NCBI GenBank assembly: GCA_900752095.1
Contig: CAADUD010000031.1
Span: forward strand, 1-14,617
Direction: 5' to 3'
Source: Clostridia bacterium
GTDB taxonomy: Bacteria > Bacillota > Clostridia > TANB77 > CAG-508
Length of the DNA stretch: 14,617 bases
This document shows, piece by piece, positions 1 through 7,267 of this stretch. The notes beneath the pieces were generated by a model, which was not told where the DNA came from, did no database searches, and saw nothing but the letters and a program-made list of their open reading frames with translations. Made by a program: the position numbers and the translations under genes. Every line of letters starts with the position of its first letter. Positions within the stretch are counted from its first letter, which is position 1.

Positions 1-236
1 TAAAGGATTTTTTTAAAATCATTACTTAATACAATGGCACCATCCATTTTAGCAAGTTCGTAAAGTCTAGAGGAAGTATAGTCAATATTTAATTGGAAAC
101 CACCATCTACTAAATCTAATACTTCTTTACTATCACCTATAACAATTAATGCACCAGTTTTTGCCTTTAGAATATTTTCCAAACCATCACGAATAGGAGT
201 ACCAGGTGCAATCATTTTTAAAATATCAGTAATCAT
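1..236 (-). CDS. disA: DisA diadenylate cyclase, N-terminal part (3' end outside window)
   Basis: DisA makes cyclic di-AMP from two ATP in its N-terminal DAC domain and scans DNA for damage with its C-terminal HhH domains. About 78 N-terminal residues are visible, beginning MITDILKMIAPGTPIRDG and including LRAK-like 'ILKAKTGALIVIGD' and 'MDGAIVLS', which carries the DGA nucleotide-binding motif of the DAC domain. The RHR motif and the DNA-binding part lie beyond the window. The ATG at 236 is preceded by AGAAAGGAA at a normal distance. It lies 82 bases downstream of radA, the usual Clostridia/Bacilli order (radA-disA), so the two are probably co-transcribed. A REP-like hairpin sits between them. 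Identification is by motif recall and is firm. Confidence 0.93.
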   Translation of the reverse strand, partial: MITDILKMIAPGTPIRDGLENILKAKTGALIVIGDSKEVLDLVDGGFQLNIDYTSSRLYELAKMDGAIVLSNDFKKIL

Positions 237-250
237 CTCATTTCCTTTCT

Positions 251-297
251 GGGGACAGGAGAAAGTTACCCTATTTTGGGCAACTTGGGACATTTCA
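251..297. repeat. REP-like hairpin repeat, copy A (radA-disA spacer)
   Basis: On the plus strand it starts GGGGACAGG and ends CTTGGGACATTTC. On the minus strand AAGTTGCCC (278-286) and GGGTAACTT (263-271) form a 9-bp stem with one G.U pair around a 6-base loop (272-277). It lacks a U-run, so it is not a normal terminator. Its layout (GGAC start, ACCC-loop-GGG core, TTGG-GACA end) matches copy B upstream of radA, so I treat them as one family. GGGGACGG/GGGACA termini resemble the short palindromic repeats mobilised by IS200-like REP transposases; no transposase is seen intact here. Confidence 0.5.
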
Positions 298-318
298 TTA
301 TCTATAATTTCTTTTCAT

Positions 319-1678
319 TCATTTTAATCCCGCTGCCTTCATTGCCTCATTTATATTTCTAACCCCTATTATATCTAACTTGTACTTATCTTTCAATAGT
401 TTTTTATTACTTTCTGGTATAATACAAGTTTTGAAACCTAATTTTTCCGCTTCTTTTAATCTCTTATCTATTAAATTTACTGCTCTTACCTCACCTGTTA
501 GTCCGTACCTCTCCAATAACAACCGTGCTTTTAGGAATACTAGTATTTTTAAAGCTAGAACAGCAAGCCAAAATCATGCCTAAATCTGCAGCAGGCTCCA
601 CAATTCTAATTCCACTTACTACATTTAAGTATACATCTTGTGAACTTAATGCAAGTCCTGCCTTTTTTTCTAATACTGCAACCAACAAGGTAAGCCTGTT
701 ATAATCAATTCCATTGGCCGTCCTACGAGGAAAACCAAATACAGTAGGTGTAGTTAAAGCCTGCAACTCTATTAACAAAGGTCTTGTTCCTTCCATGCTT
801 GCAATAATTACAGAGCCTGAAGGATTATCATCACTTTCTGAAATAAGAATAGAAGAAGGATTTTCTATTTCCACCATTCCCTCATTTTGCATTTCAAACA
901 TTCCTACTTCATTGGTAGAACCAAAACGATTTTTAACACCACGCAAAACTCGATATGAAAAATATCTTTCACCTTCCAAATAAAGTACGGTATCTACCAT
1001 ATGTTCTAAAACTCTAGGTCCTGCAATATTTCCTTCTTTTGTTACATGACCAATAATAATTGTAGTAATTTCATTTCCCTTGCAAATACGCATAATACGA
1101 GCTGTAATTTCACGAACTTGACTTACAGTTCCTGCTGCTGAGGAAATATCTTCAGAATACATTGTTTGAATAGAATCAATAATAACTAATTTAGGCTTTA
1201 ATTCTATTATTGTATTCTCAATAAGTGAAATATCGGTCTCTCCTAAAAATAGAATATCTTCATTATGAATTCCAAGTCGATCTGCTCTTAGTTTTATTTG
1301 CTCGGCAGACTCTTCCCCTGAAACATAAAGAACTTTTCCTTCTGCCTGCATTTTATCACAAAGTTCTAAAATAAGAGTAGATTTACCAATGCCAGGTTCT
1401 CCTCCCACTAATACTAAAGAACCTTTTACTAGCCCTCCTCCTAGAACCCTATCTAATTCTCCAATTCCGGTATAAATACGAATAGCATCTTTCCCTACTA
1501 CTTCATTTAATGATTTTGGTGTAACTGATTTCTTTTCCGTTTGCTTTCCACTTCCTGTTTGAATAGCTACTTTTTCCTCATAAAAGCTATTCCACTCGTT
1601 ACAACTTGGACATTTTCCCAACCACTTTGGTGATTCATACCCACAACTACTACATACAAAAATTGTTTTTGCTTTCAT
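319..1678 (-). CDS. radA: DNA repair protein RadA, read through a +1 frameshift at CGGA
   Basis: RadA (Sms) is a RecA-like ATPase that drives branch migration during recombinational repair. Visible in order: a CxxC...CxxC zinc finger (Cys9, 12, 23, 26), Walker A GEPGIGKS (about 93-100), Walker B-like LVIIDS (164-169), the RadA hallmark KNRFG (249-253), and a Lon-like C-terminal domain. The frame opened at 1678 ends prematurely at 491. Skipping one C at 505 turns ...IGEV-CGG into IGEV-GLTGEVR, the conserved RadA sequence, and continues to the TGA at 319-321. The joined protein is 452 residues, close to the 458 of B. subtilis RadA. The piece before the shift is 391 residues and lacks the last 61. 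The start at 1678 fits the family N-terminus but has no nearby ribosome binding site: a REP-like element separates it from GGAGG at 1733-1737. disA follows. Confidence 0.93.
502..505 (-). other. Frameshift site CGGA in radA
   Basis: Minus strand reads GGA GAG GTA CGG ACT in the incoming frame and GTA (C) GGA CTA ACA in the frame that restores RadA. The residue recovered is the glycine of GEVGLTGEV. GGAGAGG lies two bases upstream of the CGG; these codons are constrained by the conserved G-E-V, so its role as an internal Shine-Dalgarno stimulus is only possible. Confidence 0.8.
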
Positions 1679-1737
1679 CTTTTTGGACGGTTCTCAGTGC
1701 CACCCATTAGGGGGTTGGACACTTCTCCATTTCCTCC
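1675..1737 (-). promoter_or_regulatory. radA leader: ribosome binding site plus 15-codon ORF overlapping the radA start
   Basis: The only good Shine-Dalgarno upstream of radA is GGAGG at 1733-1737, 54 bases before the radA ATG. Ten bases after it a GTG (1722) opens a 15-codon ORF, reading SNPLMGGTENRPKR after the start, that ends in TGA overlapping the radA ATG as ATGA. The ATG at 1730 is too close (2 bases) to the Shine-Dalgarno to be a good start. I infer translational coupling: radA would be reached by ribosomes finishing the leader ORF. Confidence 0.4.
1685..1725. repeat. REP-like repeat, copy B (between radA RBS and start)
   Basis: Plus strand begins GGACGGTTCTCAGTGCCACCC, and after ATTA continues GGGGGTTGGACACTTC. 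ACCC-loop-GGG makes an imperfect hairpin (CCACCC against GGGTTGG with a bulged base). It shares with copy A the GGAC start, the ACCC/GGG core and the TTGG-GACA-TTC end. It lies exactly between a strong Shine-Dalgarno and the radA start codon, as if inserted there. Confidence 0.5.
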
Positions 1738-1739
1738 AA

Positions 1740-1915
1740 TCTATTTAAATTATGAATTCTATTTTTTATTTTACTCTTTTTAGTATTTTAAAATTGCTGT
1801 CTATCTCTTTTTATTACTAATTCCTGTAACTATTGAAATTTGAGAACAAATTATTTCTTTAAGGATCTCCTTCTTATCCTTGTTAGCATAATATGAAGCA
1901 TCTCCAGTAATTCTT
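1740..1915. other. Spacer between the GH15 stop and the radA leader
   Basis: No convincing gene, promoter or terminator. If the GH15 frame is corrected its stop is at 1916-1918, leaving this AT-rich spacer. An open frame on the minus strand running from REP-like copy C to a stop at 1801 reads ILKEIICSQISIVTGISNKK near its end, with clean codon use, which may be the relic of another gene (see findings). Confidence 0.4.
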
Positions 1916-3902
1916 TTAGGTATCGGTAAGAACCGTCCCCAAAATAAACATAGCGTGGGCCCATCCGTAGACCAATTACCCAATTTGGCTGCATAGTCTG
2001 GTTATCTACTTGCTCCCCTAATAAGCCATGTTCATTAGCTGAATTTACAACAAATTCTATACATTCTTTTGCTTTTTTTCTTTCTCCTGCTTTTTGATAA
2101 TACATCGCCATCCATAAGGTAGCTATTGGCCATGGGCTTGTTCCACCACAATAATGATCTTGTTCAAATCGTAAATAACCTCCTGTATAGGTTCTTAATG
2201 TCATATTAATTTTTTCAATCGTATTTTTCACTTTTTTTTCTTTAGCAGAAAACAAAGCAAATGGTACTATCATCCCAAGTTCACTAATATCTGTGCGATT
2301 ATCATTTAAGTTTCTAGAAAAAGTTTTGGTGTTTTCGTCATATAAATTAGTAAGTATATATTTCTTAATTTCTTCCTGATATTTTATCATTTTCTCTTCT
2401 AATTTGTTCATTGCTTCTACTTTTAATCTGTTGTTTTGTTCATAATTTGGTTTTAAAACAATATGAATTTGTTTCATTGCTTCAAAAGCTGCATAGATAG
2501 CAGATAAGGAATATAAATGTACTCCTTCATGCATTTCCCACAAATCATAGCTAACTGGCAATTTATTTCTTCCTTCGGTATGATAAGTTTGTTCTATTTC
2601 TTTTTTTACTACATCGGATTCATCTTTTGTGCCTAGCACATTATCTAAATAAATCTCTAAAAACTTGGTAGCATTTTCACACATTTTATAAACATCTTTT
2701 AAAAATTTAATATCTTTTACTATCTTATAGTGTTCATAAATTCCATAAATAACACTTGCGGTTTCGTCTATTTGATATCCCCAACAAGGTGCTAATTTTC
2801 CTTCTGTAAAAAACCTTTGTTCCCACATTCCATTTTTACTTTGTGTCTCTTTACAAAAAATTTTATAAAATTTTTCTGTTTCTTTTGTCATATTAACTAA
2901 ATCTAATGCCTTAGTAACCCAAACTGCATCTCTTGGCCAACAGTAAGAATATCTTCCACACTTTCTCATTTCTTCATCTATTTCTACAGCTGCACTAATT
3001 CCTCCAGTTTCTTGGTTAATTAATAAAGGAAATAATAAAATACTTCTTTGATAAATTTTATTCCATTTTTTATTTAAATTATTAGTTTCTGGTTTTAAAG
3101 GAATTGTTAGATGTTCTTTTACATATTTTTTCCAGTATCTTTCTACATTCTGTTCTTCTTTTTGTACATCTATTTTTTTTATTTCTGCTATTTCTTTTAA
3201 AAATTGTTCTTCTAGTTGCTTACTATTTGTTTTTCCTTCTGCTATATCTAATTTAGTATTATCTTTAAAATATAGATAAATTACTAATTTTTTCTTTTCA
3301 CCTGGTTTTACAATTCCAATATCATAACTAATACTAGAATCACAAGACATCCCTATATAGTCTTTATCGTAAATTTCTCCACTGCTAATGTTTTCTTTAG
3401 TATTATTTAATTGATAACTTAATAAAGAAGATGATGAAAAAAGGTAAAGAGAGTAGTCGTGGCAATATTGAATTAATGTATTGTATTTTACTTCGCTTCC
3501 TACCATATTATTGGTATCTGATAATAGTTTACTGTGTATTAAAAAATTTACTTTTAAATCGATACTGTTTTTATTCTCAAATTCATACTTCTTTACCAGT
3601 ATACTATTTTTTAGTAAAACAAAATCCGTTTGCTTAATTTGTAATTGAAAATAGGTATTGAAAATCTTAGTATTTAAAATGTTAGTATTTTCGGTATAAT
3701 ATTGGTTATATTGATTATTACAATCTTCGTGTAAATAAATCATTCCGGAATCATTAATTTTAACACCTGTTAAAAACTCATCCATCCAACTTCTAAAATC
3801 TGGATTTGGATACATAACTCTTAATAATTCTCCTGTTTTGCTATAACTTGCTGTAATATTTTTTCCTCCTATAATAGCATTATTATAATATTTATTTTTC
3901 AT
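1916..3902 (-). CDS. GH15 family glucoamylase-like glycoside hydrolase, with +1 frameshift at CGGA near the 3' end
   Basis: Glycoside hydrolase family 15 enzymes release glucose from alpha-glucans or short oligosaccharides by inversion. An N-terminal beta-sandwich-like domain (about 1-260) precedes an (alpha/alpha)6 barrel with YSYCWPRDAVWVT (318-330), QIDETASVIYGI (377-388), YDLWEMHEG (452-460, Glu456 the likely acid), and GLLGEQVD (626-633, Glu630 the likely base). No signal peptide is seen, so it is probably cytoplasmic. The raw frame runs past L645 into an unrelated basic tail (683 residues). Skipping one C at 1967 gives L-G-W-A-H-A-M-F-I, the conserved GH15 end, and a stop at 1916-1918 (661 residues). 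The last few residues derive from a REP-like core. ATG at 3902 has AGGGGG four bases upstream and follows the previous gene by 19 bases, so it is likely in one operon with it. Catalytic residues precede the shift. Confidence 0.85.
1925..1940 (-). repeat. REP-like core GGGGACGGTTCTTACC, copy C (inside the GH15 3' end)
   Basis: Minus strand GGGGACGGTTCTTACC shares GGACGGTTCT with copy B. It encodes the last residues (GTVLT) of the frame-corrected GH15 protein, just after the conserved W-A-H-A-M-F-I, so it probably replaced or truncated the original C-terminus. Only one half of the repeat is recognisable. Confidence 0.4.
1964..1967 (-). other. Frameshift site CGGA in the GH15 gene
   Basis: Minus strand reads ATT GGT CTA CGG ATG GGC in the incoming frame and CTA (C) GGA TGG GCC CAC GCT ATG TTT ATT in the restored one, giving L-G-W-A-H-A-M-F-I. 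W-[AS]-H-A is the conserved end of GH15 domains, which is why I accept the shift. The context is the same NNA CGG A as in radA and ftsK. Confidence 0.7.
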
Positions 3903-3921
3903 TTTTCCCCCTGGCAGCTTA

Positions 3922-5571
3922 TTAGCTCTTTTCTACTATTTTTACAATTTGATCTTCTATTTCATTTAATCTTAATTTTAACAAATTCATACTAGAATCA
4001 TTTGGATGTTTTGTAAAATATTCTTCTTTAATTATAGTTTCCATGTCTTCTAGTTCTTCTTTTAATGTTTTCATTTTTTCTAAAATGTCTCTTCTTGCTA
4101 CAATTTGCTCGCAAACTGGTTCTACTGTTTGTTCCATTGTTAAGTTTTTATCTAATGTATAGGTTTGACCATAATCTGGAATGGTAACAGGAATATTTAC
4201 ATTTTCTAATATTTTTTCTTTTAATACTTCTTGACTTTCTATTTCCCCATGTACTAAAAAAATATGTTTTGGCTTTGTAATAAAAGAATATATAAAATTT
4301 AATAACCACTCTTGGTCAGCGTGGCCAGAATATCCTTCTATATATTCTATTCTTGCATTTACTGCAATTTCTTCTCCGAAAATTCTCACCATTTTTTCAC
4401 CATCTACTAATCTTCTTCCTAAAGTTCCAGGTGCTTGATAACCAACAAATAAAATAGTACTATTGGAATCCCATAAATGATGTTTTAAATGATGTTTAAT
4501 TCTTCCTACTTCACACATACCACTAGCAGAAATAATGATAGCTGATTCCTTCTTTTCATTTAATGCTTTTGACTCATCTGCAGTTCTAGTAAACTGTAAG
4601 CCTGGAAACTCCAAAGGATTATCTCCTCTTTGAATAATTTCTTGAGTTTCTTCATCAAATAAGTTAGCGTTTTCTTTAAAAATTTCTGTAGCAGAAATAG
4701 CAAGTGGACTATCTACATAAACAGGTACTCTCATTAAAGCTTGATATTTCTTTTTAAATACTTCATCCTGATGTTCATCTTTTAAATTATTAATTTCATA
4801 TAAAATTTCTTGTGTTCTTCCTACTGCAAAAGAAGGAATAACAACAGTTCCACCTTTATCTAAGGTTTCAGAAACAATATCTAAAAATAAATTTGCTTTA
4901 TCATCATTTCTCATATGAAGTCTACTACCATAAGTAGATTCCATTATTAAGTAATCAGCTGTTTCAATCATAGTAGGAGAAGATAAAAGTGGTATATCAT
5001 TATTGCCTAAATCTCCTGTAAATACTGCTTTAGTTTGTTTTCCATTTTCTGTTACCCACACTTCAATAATCGCAGAACCTAACATATGACCCGCATCATT
5101 AAATCGAACCTGAATATTAGGATCAACTTCTACAATTTCATCATAATTGACAGATTTAAAAATTTCCATTGTTTGAATTGCATCTTCTGCTGTATATAAA
5201 GGAGGTAAAGCTTCTTTTCCTTCTCTCATTCTTTTTTTATTTCGCCAACTAATTTCTTGTTCTTGAATATGCCCACTATCTGGAAGCATAATAGAACAAA
5301 GGTCTTTTGTGGCTTTTGTAGTAATAACTGGATTACGATACCCTTCCACATATAACTTTGGAATTCTTCCAGAATGATCAATATGTGCATGTGTCAATAA
5401 CATAAAATCAATATCTTTTACATTAAATGGGAATGGTTCATTATTTTTCATTTCATCTTTACTGCTGCCTTGATACATTCCACAATCAACTAAAAATTTT
5501 TTTCCTGCCCCTTCTACTAGAAAATTAGAACCTGTTACAGTTTTGGTAGCTCCTAAAAAGGTAATTTTCAT
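3922..5571 (-). CDS. MBL-fold beta-CASP ribonuclease-like protein
   Basis: A metallo-beta-lactamase/beta-CASP protein of the CPSF73/TTHA0252 type, normally zinc-dependent RNA endo- or exonucleases. From the ATG at 5571 (549 residues) it shows the MBL motif THAHIDHSG (His61, His63, Asp65, His66), metal-ligand TGDLGNND, ESTYGSRLH, the beta-CASP segments SFAVGRTQEILYEIN, VDSPLAISATEIF and SASGMCEVGRIKHHL, and the RMMBL end GYSGHADQEWL followed by IFLVHGE. A charged alpha-helical tail of about 75 residues follows, likely for oligomerisation or RNA contact. Start choice is uncertain: AGAGG (5585-5589) is 13 bases from this ATG, and a TTG at 5583 would add four residues but lies too close to it. 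It is not RNase J by its motifs. The GH15 gene follows after 19 bases. Confidence 0.9.
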   Translation of the reverse strand: MKITFLGATKTVTGSNFLVEGAGKKFLVDCGMYQGSSKDEMKNNEPFPFNVKDIDFMLLTHAHIDHSGRIPKLYVEGYRNPVITTKATKDLCSIMLPDSGHIQEQEISWRNKKRMREGKEALPPLYTAEDAIQTMEIFKSVNYDEIVEVDPNIQVRFNDAGHMLGSAIIEVWVTENGKQTKAVFTGDLGNNDIPLLSSPTMIETADYLIMESTYGSRLHMRNDDKANLFLDIVSETLDKGGTVVIPSFAVGRTQEILYEINNLKDEHQDEVFKKKYQALMRVPVYVDSPLAISATEIFKENANLFDEETQEIIQRGDNPLEFPGLQFTRTADESKALNEKKESAIIISASGMCEVGRIKHHLKHHLWDSNSTILFVGYQAPGTLGRRLVDGEKMVRIFGEEIAVNARIEYIEGYSGHADQEWLLNFIYSFITKPKHIFLVHGEIESQEVLKEKILENVNIPVTIPDYGQTYTLDKNLTMEQTVEPVCEQIVARRDILEKMKTLKEELEDMETIIKEEYFTKHPNDSSMNLLKLRLNEIEDQIVKIVEKS

Positions 5572-5625
5572 ATTTAATTTCAATCCTCTCTAAAAAATTT
5601 GATAAAGAATAACTCTCCCTCGTTC

Positions 5626-7179
5626 CTAAAGAAACAATTTTGTCTTTTTCTTTAGCTTCACTGTTCTATTACTTTGAACTTCTACAACACTCTCTAAAAT
5701 ATTAGTATCATAATATTCTACATATAATTTTCCATTTTCTACTTTTGTTTCTATTGTTAAATGATTTAAGTCAATTAATTTACTATTAAATAGATTCTCA
5801 ATAATTTTTTGATTAATTTCTTTATCAGTAGTAATTTCATCAATAATAGCCATTTTTTCTGCTTTTTCTATCAATAAAAATATTTCTCTTTCAAAAATAT
5901 AATTTAATTTTTCCACTTCTTTTAATTTTACTTCTTTTTCAAAAGGAAGAAATCGATAATATCTCAATTGATAGAAATAATGAATAATCTCTTCTTTCTT
6001 TTGTGCTTTGACGATTTTTATTTCGAAACATTCTAAAAATAATACACATAGTTGTAATAATGCTTCTCTTCTGTCTGTTTTGTTTTCTAAATCTAAACTA
6101 TTTAAAAACTCTGACCATTTTTCCACTTTTTCTTTATGAGCAATATATTCTTTTGGATCAATCAAATTGTTACTTTGTTTCATTTGTTTCACTAGTTCTT
6201 GTCTTTCTTCTAACAAATGATTCATTAAATGTCTTATACTAAAGATTTTTTCTTTATTTGGTAGCTTTTCATTTCTCTCTTCATATTCCTGTTGTAAAAG
6301 AATCTTATTATTCATAATTTTGTCAATTTTTTCAATTTTTTTTGCAATTTCTTTTTTTTCTTTCGTAATTTCTTCTAAAAATTTTTGTTTATTACTAATT
6401 TTTTCTAATTCTATCTTATTGTCTTTTTTTATTTTTTTCCATAAAACCGCTTGCGTTTCATTTTGTTCCGCTACAATTTCTATCACTAATTTGCAAAATA
6501 AAAAAAATATTTTTTTGCTTCTTTCTTCTCCAAAATTCTGTTTCATATGATCAACTGCTAACATAAAATAATCTGCTAATTTACTTTCATTGTTCATCCA
6601 TTGATGTATAAATTCTTGTCCCAACAAATATAAAAGACTTTGAAAAATGAGATTTACCGAAATATTTGTAATATCTCTTGTAACAATATCCCATGACCAA
6701 CCATTAAAATCTCGAATTACCTCTGTTTCATGCATTCTCACTCCCAAATTAAAAAAGATTGTAAACGGTTTTTGTAAAATATCTTCTTCTTCTGGAAAAC
6801 AAATTTCTTTTTCTCCTAACACTAAAATAGCATTTAATAAAACAAACTCATTTCCCAAAGCTAGAATTTGTCCTTTTTCTTTATCCACAATAAAATCTAC
6901 TTTCTGTTTCTTTTCATCTAATAAAATATCTTGGGTAGTCACAATTTCTTCACACTTTTTATCAATTATTTGGATTATTTTTTCAAAAAAGTCTTCTTTC
7001 TCTTCTACTTGTACTTTTGTTTTTTTATAATCTTGGTATCCATTTTCTATTTTATAAAACATGCTTAAAAGAAGATTTTTAGTATCGAAAGAAAATTTCT
7101 TTTTTTCCAAAACCTTCTCTAAGCGATTTGTATAATCTGTTATATGAAGCTTTTTAAGTATTTTTTCTTTTTTATCCAT
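5626..7179 (-). CDS. Hypothetical 517-residue charged protein
   Basis: I do not recognise a family. It is Lys/Glu-rich and almost entirely alpha-helical by composition. A central block is less charged and holds FFNLGVRMHETEVIRDFNGW (about 150-170) followed by hydrophobic helix segments (ISVNLIFQSLLYLLGQEF, FFLFCKLVIEIV). A long coiled-coil stretch of KKIEKIDKIMNNK type lies at about 255-345, and the C-terminus is a short beta-like stretch (KVENGKLYVEYYD, VVEVQSNRTVKLKKK). No signal peptide or clear transmembrane segment is visible, so it is probably cytoplasmic. The ATG at 7179 is preceded by AAAGGGTGG at a good distance. It lies 88 bases after ftsK and 42-54 bases before the beta-CASP gene (depending on that gene's start), consistent with an operon, but the neighbours do not define its role. 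Confidence 0.8.
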   Translation of the reverse strand: MDKKEKILKKLHITDYTNRLEKVLEKKKFSFDTKNLLLSMFYKIENGYQDYKKTKVQVEEKEDFFEKIIQIIDKKCEEIVTTQDILLDEKKQKVDFIVDKEKGQILALGNEFVLLNAILVLGEKEICFPEEEDILQKPFTIFFNLGVRMHETEVIRDFNGWSWDIVTRDITNISVNLIFQSLLYLLGQEFIHQWMNNESKLADYFMLAVDHMKQNFGEERSKKIFFLFCKLVIEIVAEQNETQAVLWKKIKKDNKIELEKISNKQKFLEEITKEKKEIAKKIEKIDKIMNNKILLQQEYEERNEKLPNKEKIFSIRHLMNHLLEERQELVKQMKQSNNLIDPKEYIAHKEKVEKWSEFLNSLDLENKTDRREALLQLCVLFLECFEIKIVKAQKKEEIIHYFYQLRYYRFLPFEKEVKLKEVEKLNYIFEREIFLLIEKAEKMAIIDEITTDKEINQKIIENLFNSKLIDLNHLTIETKVENGKLYVEYYDTNILESVVEVQSNRTVKLKKKTKLFL

Positions 7180-7267
7180 ATGCCACCCTTTTTTTCATTA
7201 GTTGATTCTTTTTGCATTAATCTGCTAAATAACTTAAGATTGCAAAAGACATGTCATTTCCTATTTT

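Noticed and set aside
251..297. Intrinsic terminator between radA and disA
   Set aside because: The hairpin is followed by UCUCCUGUCCCC rather than a U-run, and the layout matches the REP-like copy upstream of radA.
319..321. A different genetic code in which TGA is a sense codon
   Set aside because: TGA ends RadA at the family-expected length, and I saw no in-frame TGA needed as an amino acid in any intact gene.
319..522. Separate small gene encoding the last part of RadA
   Set aside because: It is the C-terminus of RadA in the +1 frame, joined precisely at GEV-GLTGEV; it has no ribosome binding site of its own, and its apparent start lies inside the upstream coding sequence.
6060..7030. 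Several plus-strand open frames inside the 517-residue gene and elsewhere
   Set aside because: They are Phe/Ser/Leu-rich mirror frames of Lys/Glu-rich minus-strand genes, with no ribosome binding sites.
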